Assembly: GCA_013399305.1 (NCBI GenBank)
Contig: VXAI01000021.1
Location: 806,001 to 870,000, forward strand
Length of the DNA: 64,000 bases
Direction of reading: 5' to 3'
DNA from: Rostratula benghalensis
Lineage: Eukaryota; Chordata; Aves; Charadriiformes; Rostratulidae
The position numbers and the translations under genes were made by a program. This document shows, in pieces, positions 12,060 to 23,604 of this stretch (positions within the stretch are counted from its first letter, which is position 1; each line of letters begins with the position of its first letter). The notes under the pieces are model-generated. The model had not been told where the DNA came from. It saw nothing but the letters and a program-made list of their open reading frames with translations, and searched no databases.

Positions 12060-13060
12060 ATTTTTATTTTGGGGAGAGGAAAAAAAAAGACATATGTACC
12101 AACAGCTTTAGACCACAGCAAAACTGATGCAGCTGCATTTAGAAAGGTATCTGATCATACTAGGTCCAATAGCCTTGTAGGGTTTGCTGGACATGCCCCA
12201 GCCTTTCCCAGAGAATTACTCCATGGGAGAGTGTATGCCAGGCAGCTGTGCTTTTGAAGCCCTCCTATGCAGTAGCATTGCAGCCTGTAACAGGTATCCT
12301 TAAGGACTGGTCAACTCTGGATCAGGTAAATTAGGATGGTAACACACAAATTAGCAGAGTGTTGATCAGCAGAATTGTCCTGTGTGTGATCTGTTCTTTA
12401 CTTTGTCTGTCCCATTCAGTGTAACTTGAGAACTTGATGTGATCTCCTCTGTGGCCTATAAAATCATAATAAGAGCTTTAGTGACGCCTCTCTAATTAAA
12501 GTTCAATTGAATTTTGCACTTCAAGCATGACTTAAACATTTATTACTTGTGAAAAATTATACCATATACCCCCCCGCCCCCCAACTTACACCAAATGTTC
12601 TTTGAGTACCAAATGGTATTTCTGAGAGATTTTTTATTGTTTCTTTTGCAAGTAGGAATTAAAAAAGGATCTGCTATGCAGTTCATATACGCAGGGACAA
12701 ATTTTAAAAACAGTCTGCCTTGAGCCACTAAGAAAATGCATCTCTAAACCACTGTGGTATCTGTCCACTTCCTGGATTTAATTTAAATCCACGATGGGAA
12801 AACTCCCAGTTACGTCACTAACTTTTGGTTAGGAATTCTTTTGCACTGTCCTTCTAGCATTCAGCTTTCCTTTGCTGCAAGCAATGGAAGATATTGATGT
12901 GAAGGGAACTGCTCGCATTTCCCAAAGTTCAACTTTTGTCTTCAGTTTAGATGGAAATTAATGTGTGAACACGTATGCTCATTGGAAGTACCCAATGGGA
13001 GGCTGGAGAACCAGGCTGTTTGATTCAAAAGTGGACAGTCATAGTGCTGACAATGGTCAC
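12060..13060. other. Unique AT-rich sequence, no gene seen
   Basis: No gene recognised. The 12440-12560 part (TATAAAATCATAATAAG, then a TAATTAAA homeodomain-type core) has the AT-rich texture of some non-coding elements, but nothing decisive is visible. A short C run lies at 12569-12582. Confidence 0.5.
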
Positions 13061-13084
13061 AAGTTCTGTATTGGGAAAAAAACC

Positions 13085-13265
13085 CAACAGTCATCACTTT
13101 GACAATTGTGGAACCCGTGAATAGGGGCCTACAGGTTTTGTGGGATTGATATTCAGAGCTTGAATGGACAAGGTCCAGAGCAACCTGCTCTGAGTTGGCC
13201 CCGCTTTGAGCAGGAGGTGGGACTAGATTTCCAGAGGTCCTTTGCATCTTGAAATAGTGTGTGAT
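13085..13265 (+). mobile_element. CR1 LINE, 5'-truncated 3' end
   Basis: The segment follows the CR1 3' untranslated end in order: 'gaatggacaaggtccagagc', 'aacctgctctgagttggccc', 'gctttgagcaggaggtggga', 'ctagatttccagaggtcctt', then a degraded tail 'tagtgtgtgatac'. CR1 elements insert with 5' truncation, which explains the short length. Divergence suggests an old copy. No coding part remains. Confidence 0.85.
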
Positions 13266-13269
13266 ACTA

Positions 13270-14435
13270 AACCGTACCAATTTTTTAGGTCAAGGGGAAG
13301 AATGTGATGAGACAGAAAATAGTAGGTAATTGCTAAGTTATGGAAGGTTCAGAGATATTTGACAAGCATAATGAATAGGATTAAATTGCTTGAGTGCTGG
13401 AAGGATGTGAGGGAGAGAAAATAGATAAGCAATTTTTGACCTCTATATTAAAACCCTACAGTCTATGGGTGAAAGCTTGATAAGAAAAGTAAAGGTATTG
13501 TTTGCAGGCTTCCATTTACTGTGTGGAAGGTGTGTCCTACTGGAAAACCTTTAGCATCCAAAATGGGCTGAAGCATAGATTAAAACTCTTCAGGCTGGGA
13601 AACGGTGAGCAAATAACCTCGGTAAAGTCATGTGGGGGTGGTTGTTCTTATACACAGAAAAGAGGAGGTCCTTTTTTTTCCATGAACTTATCTCTCCCTG
13701 GTGAGTCTCTGGTCTTTTGTTTGACTATGGGAACAAGCAGAGGAGATGAAAGTGTAGAAGGTATGATCTCGTCTGGAAACATAAACCCCATGAAAAATGC
13801 TCAGGGCTGTTTATCTTACAGATGAGGCACTTCCATGTTTCTTATTACTTATTGGTGAGACTTATTTGTGGTTTTGTTCAGGCTTCACCTTATTACTGGG
13901 GGAAGCATGAAATGCACGTCCCTGGCAGGGCCAAATGGACCTGGATGCAAAAGAGACTCAGGTTATTAAAATTTACATGAGTTGAACATGGCTGAGAAAA
14001 CACAGGGTTAATCTGCATACCTTGAGGATGAGTTTCTTCCCATTATTTCTGTTATTTCACTTTATTCTCATTGTGTGCCTTTCTTGTATTTAGTTTCTCC
14101 TTTTAAAAATAAAAATTAAAAATCTAGTGATGATTCTTTTTTTTATTTTTTTAAGAAAATAGTCTGCAGAATAATCTCCTCTCGTAAGCGAACGAATGTT
14201 GTCTTCCGAATAAAGCATGCATACACAAGAAAATTCCTCTGAAGGAGGAAAAAAAAAAGCATACTTGGCTTGGGCCCCTTTTGACATTATCTGATATACA
14301 GTATTATGTTACCCTTAGATGGTCTGTTATTGTCTTCCTCCTCCTGAGCAGTACGCCAGCAACCATGTGTGTGCAAGCCGCTTAAGCTGTGTATTGAACT
14401 CTCTGCTGGCAGACCGATGGTGTGGTCAAGCGGAC
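13270..14435. other. Unique sequence, no gene seen
   Basis: A 107-codon frame at 13502-13825 begins at TTG just after a TTTGCAG acceptor-like site, but I see no family match and no convincing donor. The rest is unique AT-rich DNA. Confidence 0.5.
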
Positions 14436-14439
14436 TGCA

Positions 14440-14605
14440 GGCTCCAGTTGGGTGCAGTACCTGGCTCTGCGGCTGACCAGCTGTGTAACCTCAGGCAAGT
14501 GACTCTATGTCTCTCTTCCCTTTCCTGTCCTCTGTTTAGACTGTGATCCCTTTGAGTGCCTCCTACCCTCTGTGATGCAGCGCCCTGCAGAGATGCCCAA
14601 GGTAG
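14440..14605 (+). repeat. MIR/CORE-SINE copy
   Basis: 'ctggctctgcggctgaccag', 'ctgtgtaacctcaggcaagt' and 'gactctatgtctctcttccc' follow the MIR core. It continues with a tail resembling old amniote SINEs ('gactgtgatccctttgagtg' then 'tgcagcgccctgca'). These elements predate the bird-mammal split and are inactive fossils. Confidence 0.65.
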
Positions 14606-14609
14606 CTCC

Positions 14610-15075
14610 AGCGCTTGGCAGAATGTGCTCATGTCAGTGTGATACTGCAGCTGAGCCAAGCAGCTCAGGAGGCTGTCTGGGCTTGGCTGCAGGCCATGCT
14701 GATGGGGTTCTCCTCCTCTTCAGAATAATCTAGTCTCTCTGTATTGGACCATCATCAGGCTGGCTGGATGTCCCAGTTTGTTTGGAGACAGCTCAGGCAA
14801 TCTCTGTGAGGAATTGCTGCTCCTGCGAGCTGAACATGTAAATCTCTGGTGGCCATAAGGTGGAGGTGATTCTCCTGGGCTGTCCATTTCTTATCTCAGT
14901 CTTCCAGACACTTGTATGTGCTAGACTTGATGCACCTGGGCTCATCTTTGCCACATCTGCCTAGCAGAGAACAGCTACAGAAGGGAATGTCAATGCATTT
15001 TACCCTCATGATAACCATAAATTGTAACTGAACTTTCTCTGTATGCCTACTTTGAAAACTCTGGTCAGATCTAGG
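14610..15075. other. Unique sequence, no gene seen
   Basis: Nothing recognisable between the SINE fragment and the LTR. Confidence 0.6.
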
Positions 15076-15079
15076 ACAG

Positions 15080-15630
15080 TGTTATGGTTTGAGAAGACCT
15101 GTAGCTATTTGTTGGCATTTAGACAATTATTCTATCACCCAGTGACTCCTCCCCACCCAGGAAGGAGAATCGGGGAAAACAAGGAAACACGAGTGTTGAA
15201 ATATAGATTTATTAAGATAAGACTAAATAATTAACAATAATACTAAAGAACCAGTATCAATACTAATACAAAATCTACAAGAATTATGCTCAGGCCGTTC
15301 TATCAGCAGGAAGCTGTGCACTCCCAGCACTGGACAGAGAATGTCAGACACCACAAACGCTATGGCTTCAGGAGGAAGGGAAGGGCTTAGGGGTCTGGTA
15401 CTGGGGCAAGGAGTTCTTTGGACTACTGCTATCATGGGAGAGAGAGAGCTACACAGCAAACTTTTTAATACAGCCAGGAATCGGCCAAGCTTCTCCCACT
15501 GGTGCAGCCGTGCCTTGATGGCTACGGCTGTGAACCTGCAAAGGATTCGTTTGACTTTCCCAGGCGTTTCTGTGAGTTTCCCGCCTCAGAGTAGGCCTAG
15601 GGCACAGGCCCAGTAAGGTCTCTGCTAATT
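15080..15630 (-). mobile_element. Avian endogenous retrovirus solo LTR (minus strand)
   Basis: On the plus strand the segment begins TGTTATGGTTTGAG and continues through CACCCAGTGACTCC and GGAGAATCGGGG to a GTGTTGAAATATAG / TTATTAAG / AATAATACTAA block. That is the reverse complement of the R-U5 end of a widespread avian ERV LTR family. On the minus strand a polyadenylation signal AATAAA lies at 15208-15213, and a TATTAAAA TATA-like box lies at 15462-15470, in the correct order. No primer-binding site, polypurine tract or internal gag/pol/env sequence adjoins it, so it is read as a solo LTR. The U3 border near 15630 is uncertain and no target-site duplication was found. Confidence 0.7.
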
Positions 15631-15634
15631 AGTC

Positions 15635-17895
15635 AGCAATTAAAATGTACTGGATTTTATGCTAGTAAATTAACTGGAAAGACAATTGGGCATTTTTAAC
15701 AAATGGCAAAAACGCCTTGGGTACTGGATCACTTTTATCAGCCTGGCTTGAAAACAGCCATTTTCCAGAAAACAAATTAAATCATCCAGTGCCACTGTTG
15801 CATAGTTGTCTTGGTTCAGAAGTAACTGCTGGTCCATGCTTTCAGGGAAAGATCTCAGGGTTTGTGCCAAAGAGTTATACCACTGTATTTGGGCTGCTGT
15901 TTTTTAAAGCAATATGATTTCTGGTCATGACGTAGTAACACCATTATCTCACTGAGAGCATGGATATCATCTGTGTGTTCTCAAGATACCATCTTTATAC
16001 TAGAAACACGTCTACACCAGGGTATGCAACATATAGAGAGATCTTTCCAGCCAGGCCAAGCACTGGTTAGGTTCGACCTATCCACGACCTTGCATTTATT
16101 AAATGGAAGTTATTATTAAAGAACTCAGCTAAATGTAAAAGTGCTCTGCAGGTGAATCAGGAAGTGGCCAAACTGATCCAAATCAGATAGGTCTTTGCCC
16201 TGCTGTAACTGAATCAACATAAAATTCTGCCTTAAGTGATATTTAAATTGATGGCTAGACCATAATTTATGTGACCAGGTTTAAATCTTCCTGGAAAAAC
16301 TATGAAAATAAAGTACTATATGAATTTTTGAAGGGTTTTGATCCATTCAGTTTTTCACCTGTATTGTACTTTCATTGTGATGGGCCTCCAGTGTAGGTGG
16401 CTTCTCTTTGGAGCAAGGGAGATGGTTAAAAGTTTGTCTGCAATGTGTGTGTTGGGGCCATGAGGCTTAGTGTTCCCTGTGGTTGAGGGCTGCCAGACGG
16501 AGCTGAGAGCAGAGTTGCCCAGTTCAGTGAGGACAGAGACGATGTGGGCAGGGGAGGTGATTGTTCTTGGTATGCTGGGAATGCGAGGGAAGAGCCCTCT
16601 GTGGCACAACTCCATCTGCTTTTACTTATTTCTCCCTTTCATATTCCATGGGGGTTTGGTTGCTGTTTGTTGTTCTCATCGTCTGGACCTTCCTCTAGGC
16701 TTTGTAAGCACCGGAGACGCCCCTCCCTCTGTGTTTGGAGACACTTCTCTCCCTCCAGCTGGGAGCATGGCATGCTCCATCTGCTGTGACTAGGGACAGG
16801 AACCCGCAGCTCTGCCAGGGACCGGCATTTCATCCTTTCCCCAGGAGAACAGCCACATTGCCTCTGCTCTTTGGGGTGTCTGGGGAGGGGAGATCACTCT
16901 CAAACCCACAGAGCAATGCCACTTGGTCTCACTGTGCCTTCTTTATGATTCCAGTCCAGCGTAACACTCTCTCACTTGTATTTCAGGATTTTCTCCCCTC
17001 TCCGAAATCCCTTGAGTCACTTGGGGAAGACAAGAGTTTATCATGTTTCGCTATTGTCGCTTTGTTTGGGGTCCTGTTCAGGTCCCACTGAAACTAGTGG
17101 AGTGCATTCCATTGATGGAAGCCTTTTGATGGCAACAGAAGTTGAGTCAGGCATTTAAGGAACAGTGCCAGGGCCAGATAGCTGGTGGGTGCTTCTGAAA
17201 AATAAGATTGTCCACATGCTTTGGTGAAGTGAGAAGAGACCAATAAGGGGGTGGAAACATTTTTGTAGTGAATACTAAAGGTCTTCCCCAGACACCAGCT
17301 CCCTCATCTGGGATGAGGAGACCATCTAGGAATGAGGAAGTTCTCACACATCGCCAGAAGCAGAGCTGAAATGTGAAGAGCAGCCTGTTTCCAATCAAGG
17401 TCTCACACGCACTCCGGCCCAGTTGCTCTCGTAGGATGCAGACGCTGCCTTCCATTGTGACGTAGTTTGGGTGAGCTGTTGGAGGCAAAGGGTATCAGTA
17501 GCTCCTGCTCTTTGCAAACAGTGGCCAAAAGTTCTTGCTTACATTGTGATCTCTACTGGAACACCCTCAATCATGCAGTGTACTTTCCTGAAGTGCATAT
17601 TGATTACCTGCTCTGTGTTTCTGAGGTGGAGGTTGTCCTCACCTGAGCCCATGTTTAAGCGAGACTTCCAAGATTCTGAAGATTCTTATGTCCTGTCTCC
17701 TGATGAGTTTCTCTTTTATGATGGACAACCCCAGTATGTTCAAAGCTGTCCTTGCAGGTGAGGTTTTCTTAAGCCTTTGTTCCTGTTTCTTTCCTCCAGA
17801 CTGTTTCCAACCATTGCATAGGTTTTCTGAACTTCACTGTCCTGAGACTAGATGGGTTGCTCTGGCTAAGGTCTTGCCATGCTGACCAGAATGGT
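15635..17895. other. Unique sequence with one weak exon-like block
   Basis: No recognised gene. At 17651-17755 an open forward frame (MFKRDFQDSEDSYVLSPDEF onward) runs into CAG|GTGAGG at 17754-17761, a good donor, but no clear acceptor precedes it. The remainder, including overlapping short frames at 16.4-17.1 kb, shows nothing identifiable. Confidence 0.45.
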
Positions 17896-17904
17896 TACTG
17901 CATG

Positions 17905-18870
17905 TGGTTTACAGGCTGGACTCATGTTTGTACAACACAGGTTGTCCTTTTTTTTGTAGCAGTGAGACATAGCTGACTTGTGTTCAGCTTGCAGTCTACC
18001 TTAACTCTCTCTAATTTTCTGAGGAACTGTGGGCAGTTTTTCCCCATCTTTATCTCTGCTGAATGGGATCCAATTGTTTTTTCAGACATTTTCCTCACTT
18101 TGCCAAGGTCAGAATTCAAACCTGTCTTCAGGCAGTCCTTCCCAGTTACATACCAGCTGCGTATTTTACAAGCATGTGATCTATCTCATGGCCCAGGTTC
18201 TTAGAGAAAACTTTGAAGAAAGCTGGACTCAGAACAAACACAATACAACTCTGCTGGGTTAATCCCTCCGTTTTTGACAGTGACCCATTGATAGTTCACA
18301 TCCAAGTACCATATTTCTAGTCAGTTTTGCATCTGCTATGTGAAAGTTTATTTGAGACCATTTATTTGATGTCTTATGAGGATGTTATGCATCTGAAGCT
18401 TTACAAGTGAAGGCATGTAACGTCAACGGCCTCTCTGCTATCCACGTGGCCTGACACAGAGGGAAATTATCTTGGTTAGATGCAATTTGTTTCTGATTAA
18501 ATCCATATTAGCCCAAGACTTTGCTTTGTTATCTTCTGTGCTTACGAACAGTTTGTGGTATTTATTCATTATTTATTTATGCTTCAGACTATTTTCTGGG
18601 AATTGTAGCTAACCTGACTTTTCTTCCTTCTGCAATCCACAAGTTTACTTAATTTAGGGCATGAAGTTTGCTTTGTTCTCTCTATTGTGCACCTTGACCA
18701 TGCTTGATGAGACATTGGTAATTACTAATTGTTCAGCCAGTTCTCTGAATCTAGTGACTTAAAGTTCATAAGGTCCTGCTCCTTCACCATTTCAGGTTGA
18801 GGTATTAAACCTCTGACGTTGCTTTTAACTGTGCTTTTTGCATCTGTTTAATGGTAACTGCTGCTAGAAA
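17905..18870 (-). mobile_element. Ancient CR1/L3-like LINE fragment, ORF2 part plus 3' region
   Basis: Over ~950 bases the plus strand tracks, in order, the reverse complement of old amniote CR1 elements. The landmarks are 'acattttcctcactttgcca / aggtcagaattcaaacctgt' (18087-18125), then 'cagtgacccattgatagttc' (18280), 'gtaacgtcaacggcctctct' and 'gctatccacgtggcctgaca' (18418-18457), 'gattaaatccatattag' (18496), and 'ttcataaggtcctgctcctt' (18767). The section from about 18280 to 18870 corresponds to the antisense of the reverse-transcriptase coding region. Many stops and indels make it non-functional. The far ends are approximate. Confidence 0.8.
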
Positions 18871-18874
18871 TTTT

Positions 18875-21800
18875 TGCATGTTACGGTGTCTCATGGCCAC
18901 AGCACAAAGACAAAGTTGCATTAAAAGTAGCATAGAGATTGTCAGTGCAGCTCTGTGTCACAGTGTGTAAGTCAAGCAAGAATAACAGACTCAAAAACCT
19001 CTCTTGGAGGAAAGTGTATGTAAGCAGTGAGTAGCAGCCTCTTCTTCCAGGCTGGAACTCCTTAAATAAACAAGGGAAATGTGGGTTGACAGGGAGAACC
19101 TGTAGCAGCCTTTTAGCTGATGGCACTTACACACGGTAGTCACCTGGCACTCTGTCTAGGGATGTTATTCCAGTCCAGCAAGGTAAGTTGAGGCCTGAGA
19201 GTCCAGACTGGAGGATGGACAAACAGAGGTGACCTCAGTGTCTGTTGGAGTACAGCTGTCCTGGCTTTTTTGAAACTTCTCCAGGGTAGAGGCTGTCCCT
19301 AGTTTTGTTCTGTTGGGCACTTTTCTGAATGCTGCAGTGCCTGGAGGTCCTATCCAGCTTGGAAATCTTTATTGGACTCCTTTATTGGAAGTGGCTGCTA
19401 ACCACTGGGGCAGCAGTTAACCACTGGGGGTATTTGCAGGGTCAAAAATTGGATCTAAAAAAGAGATTAAAAGACATCTACAGAGATCAGAAGGTTGTCT
19501 AGGGGTTTGCACCACACCCACTATTTTAGGAGCTGGAATAATATATGCCCTGGCAGGCTGTAAGTCTAAGTCCTGCACAGAGAGAATCCTACTGTGCACT
19601 GTCTATTTCTGTTTGTAGATTCAAGGACTTTTGGCTTTTTTCTTGCCTTCTCGCACTTTCTTACTTTTCTGTATAGTTGGTGATTTCTGGCTCTGCTCTT
19701 TCCTCCACTGCCACATCCCTGTGGTGCGGCCAAGCAGAGTACAGTTTCAACGGGCAGGTGTAGACTGACCTTTCTGGCTGAGGTCTCACAAGCCCTTCTT
19801 GTGAGTTTGAGACCCATCCCCAATCTCGATTCTGGTTTTTGGACTGGCTCCAAAGACAATGGGGAGAGGCCAGAAATTTAGTGTCGTGGACCTCTGGACC
19901 AGATAAGGCAAACAAAAAGATAACCATTCAGGGGAAAAAAAAATAATAGAAAACAACTGAGTCTTCTGATTAATTTTGCTCTGGGAATCCCCATAGTCTT
20001 AGATTTCTAGGCCTGGCCTTGTTTCCACTTCATCTTCCCTCTTCTGAAGAGCCTTTTTGTCCTTAATTGCAACTATAAATAAATCATCATAGCCAGAAGT
20101 AGTATTTTTCCAAGTCTACAGCACTAGTGTCCAAATCCTTCAGTTTCCAGGAATTTGCTTCATCTTACCCAGAACGTGGGACAAAGAAGTGAAAACCACA
20201 TTCAGCCTTTATAGTGCTAACTCCAGGATTGCAAAGGTTTGCTTCAGGTATTTCTGTCCTACATCCAGACCTGACCCGCAAAATAACATCTGCCTGTATC
20301 CCTGGACCAGCTGCTCCCAAGCAGCCCTGCAAGTGTGTTCAGGTCTCTCTGCGCCATTTTCGCATGGACATATCCTCAGGAAGCAAACAAACATTGATCA
20401 CAGGAGACAGACCACAGCAAATCAACTGAGCTGAAGAAGAATCATGGCCCTTAGGCCATCTGCATGAGAGCACGTGGGCTTCTGGTAAATGTAGCTTCTC
20501 ACCTGCTGTTAATTAAGCTGCACAGGCTCAGGTGAGTTGGAATTTTAAGTGAGCTCTTGGCAGCACAGGGTGTTTTGGGCTGTTGGAGAAGTTATCCAAC
20601 CTCAGGGAAATTGTCTCAGACCACACAAACTGTCCTCCCTTGCGATGGGGTCAAAAAAAAGGGTTCTTTTCTTAGAGCTCATAGCACAAGTCTTCAGTGC
20701 ATGAAGGTCAGATAAGAGGTTTGAGACCTGCCCTGGCAACACTGCCAAAGCTGCGCTCTTAGGTTAGCCTTCCCTAGCCTAGAGGAGAGTGATGGGTATG
20801 TCCCGTGTGCCAGACACAGCCCACCTATGCTGGGAGCTGCAAAGGAGGACCAAAACCCTCTTGTGTGTGGTAGGTTGTGTTTAGTTATCTTCAGGACAGG
20901 GAATGAGCTGGACTGATATCAGTCATAAATTTATAATGTGATGGTGAAAGACTTCATCAATATGTGAAGTTTGCCTGCTGGTGCAAGTCTTTAAGTCAAG
21001 GGGGGAGCAAACTGGGAGTGAAAATTGCCTTGTAAGGATAGCCTATTAGCCTTTGTTTCAGCCTAATTCCCTCATTGTCACAGGAACATGTGTGATGGTG
21101 GTAGTCATCCTTGTGGATTGTCCTCTTGTTCTTCAAAGATCATTAAACACAATTACAGGAAAAGAGATCTTTGTTTCTGAGCAATACTCAGTTTTTATAT
21201 AAGTGTTCCACATTTTCTTCAAAATGCTCTCCTGATTGTAGCTAATTTTAACCATTTGGTTGGCATGAATATAAGCCAGCCCTTTTCTGCCTACTGATTC
21301 CCATTTGTTTTCATGGGAATCGAGTGTCTGGATCCTTAAGTCACCTTTAAATATGCCAGCCTCAGATCGCATTCTCTTCATATGGCTTTCTCGCTGCTTA
21401 ATGTCTTGGGGTAAAAAAAAAACCCTCCCGTTTTGGATAGCGATGGTAAATTCCTAGGGGCCTCTGTGAGGGCTGAATTTCACATGTCTAAATGGAGAGA
21501 GGCTCTGTATTAATGAAACCCATCTTCTTTCCCTGATTCTGCTGCTGGTCTCCAGGTTAATAGTGGACAAGCAGATGCTCCTCTTAGCTGGCCTATTTAT
21601 GAAGCGGAGTGGGACTGCCTTCCTTTGCCAGGAGGAAGATGTGTTTTGGGAACAACTGGTCTTGGTGGCACAATAAATAGAAAATGGGGAGTTTTGGAGC
21701 CAGCGGCAGAGGGAGGCATGATCTGGATAGGGACCGGATGAGCAGAGTCAGCAGCCGCTGAAGGTCTAACTCAGATTTGGCCCTGCAGCTTACATACATC

Positions 21801-22265
21801 AAGGCATGGACTTGTTGTCTGTGTTGTTTTGTAAAGTACCTTTCCAATCATTGGGGGTTTAGGGATGGTAAAAGGTCCAACAAAGGTCTCTGTTTAGAGG
21901 GTGTGGGCTTTCTAAGCTAGTAGAGGCTATGAAAAAATAGTAATGAAAAGGTATTAAAAAATCTTGCAAAGCAAAGAGAGGCAGGGCAAAAATGGTTGGA
22001 AAGTATTTCCCATGATGAATTATGAATGAAAAGGAATGTGTTCCTTTGCTTTGAAATTTCTGCAGCATTTTTTTCCCCCATCAGAAATGCTAAAACCTAA
22101 AAGAAATTAAGCTTAAAAGAAATAAATAAGATCTTAAGCAGCTCCTCCCTTCAGGAAATGAACTCTTCCATCTCTCTTTTCTATGAAAATGTGTGTTTAG
22201 AAAATAAACTGTTTTTCTGTTTGAAAGTAAAACAAGCTATCAAATATAAAAGGTTGACCAACTCT
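18875..22265. other. Unique sequence, no gene seen
   Basis: No gene recognised. It contains a 19-base tandem duplication at 19399-19436 (separate entry). The short frames on both strands are unremarkable. Confidence 0.55.
19399..19436. repeat. 19-base imperfect tandem duplication
   Basis: The block starting TAACCACTGGGG at 19399 is followed immediately by a second copy starting TAACCACTGGGG at 19418. The shared 12-base start and the continuing -G/C-AG end suggest local replication slippage. Confidence 0.75.
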
Positions 22266-22271
22266 AGGAAA

Positions 22272-22458
22272 GTCTGGTCTTGCGCTTAAGGCACTGATTT
22301 TGGATGGAGAGACCTGGGCTTAATTTCCACTTCTGCTACAAACTTTTCCTGCTTGACCTTGGGCTAATCCTTTAATCTTACTTTGCCTCTGTTCCTCATC
22401 TGTCAGATGAGGCTATGACTTCCCCACCTCACAGGGGTGTTATGAGAGTAAACACATC
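22272..22458 (+). repeat. MIR SINE, near full length
   Basis: All MIR parts are visible: a tRNA-like head ('gcgcttaaggcactgatttt', 'gagacctgggcttaatttcc' where the B box lies), the core ('cttctgctacaaacttttcc', 'tgcttgaccttgggctaatc', 'ctttaatcttactttgcctc', 'tgttcctcatctgtcagatg') and the tail ('ccacctcacaggggtgttat', 'gagagtaaa'). It is the best-preserved SINE in the window and shows that this DNA has survived since early amniotes. Confidence 0.9.
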
Positions 22459-22464
22459 CTCTGT

Positions 22465-23095
22465 GCCCTGCGCCTCACCTTCCAGCCCACTCCTCTTGTG
22501 GGACAGGGGGAAGGGAGGGGTAGGGGTATGATCTGCACTTTGGGAGCCACTAAGTTCACTCCTTCCACGACCACTGGATAGACTGATGAAGGCAAAGCTG
22601 AGTAGGACTCCCAAAAGGGTCTAAGTGTCCTTGGGGAACAAAGGAAGAGAAATGCTAAGCACATGTGAATTGTGGGAAGGAGAGATTTGTTATCTTTCTG
22701 TCTTGCTTTGTTTTTATCCTAAGATTTCCCTGTGGTTTTTTCTGCACCTCAACCCAGCGCTCATGAAACATCCGCAGCTCTCTAACGGCAGAAGAACCAG
22801 CCCTGTGTAGGGCTGGCTGCTTCCTGAATTAGTCTCCATTTGCAGCAATTACCTTCTTTCCTTTCTAGCCAAATGTTTCTCTGAGCCTGAGGCCCAGCTA
22901 ATTTTTTTTGTCAGCTCTGGTTGCGCTGGGCAGCCCTCCCTTCCATACGGGAAATATAGAGATGCCATTCAGGCACCTCTAATCCCGCTTTCACTGCCGC
23001 ACTCGTTAAAACATTCCTTTATTTATTTTAATTTTATTCTCTCCTCCCCACCACCTTTTCTAAACAACCACTTGTATTATGCTTTTAATTGCCTT
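22465..23095. other. Unique sequence, no gene seen
   Basis: Nothing recognised. AT-rich runs (TTTATTTATTTTAATTTTATT) lie near 23018-23038. Confidence 0.6.
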
Positions 23096-23099
23096 TAGA

Positions 23100-23600
23100 T
23101 TTCCCTTGTGTAACTTCTCCGCCGTCCACATAGCCGTAGGCAGAGCGCACAGCACTGGGAGCCTTGCACATGGTCTGTGGGCTCGCTATTGACTCAGTGG
23201 CGTGCTGTGAATGAGTCAAAGATCCGTGGGGATTGCTGGGGGTGGACAAAAGGGCGGGAGGATCGAAAGCAGGGGTGGAGGGGCGACGAGAGGGAAAAGC
23301 TGGCGAGACAAACACGCTCCGCTTTCCTTGCGAGTCGGTGGAGCATCTTCCCTTGGCGCAAGGAGGAGAACAACTTGAGCCGGGGTCTGGGAAGCTGGGC
23401 TGCCCTGCCGGGGCTGGGGGGCAGCGATGTCTGCATCATAGCTCTTTGAGCATGAGCCGTAATATGGCATTATAGGGGCATGACTTCATCTGTTTCCATA
23501 AGATTGCTTTCTCCCTCTCCCTTTCTTTGGCTGGTAATTGAGAAACGCATGAGCTCACCTCCTAGGAGCGGGAAATGAGAACCGCAAGAGGAAACGAGCT
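23100..23600. promoter_or_regulatory. CpG-enriched block with paired AP-1-like sites; candidate enhancer or alternative promoter
   Basis: I count 21 CpGs in 23101-23460, far above the surrounding DNA. Within it, TTGACTCA (23189-23196) and TGAGTCAA (23212-23219) form a perfect 8-base inverted repeat made of two AP-1/TRE heptamers. The 3' part (23440-23520) is AT-mixed, with 'gccgtaatatggcattatag' and 'gacttcatctgtttccataa'. Overlapping open frames on both strands are expected from the GC-rich composition and are not called. Whether this is a promoter, enhancer or neither cannot be decided from sequence alone. Confidence 0.35.
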
Positions 23601-23604
23601 GGAA

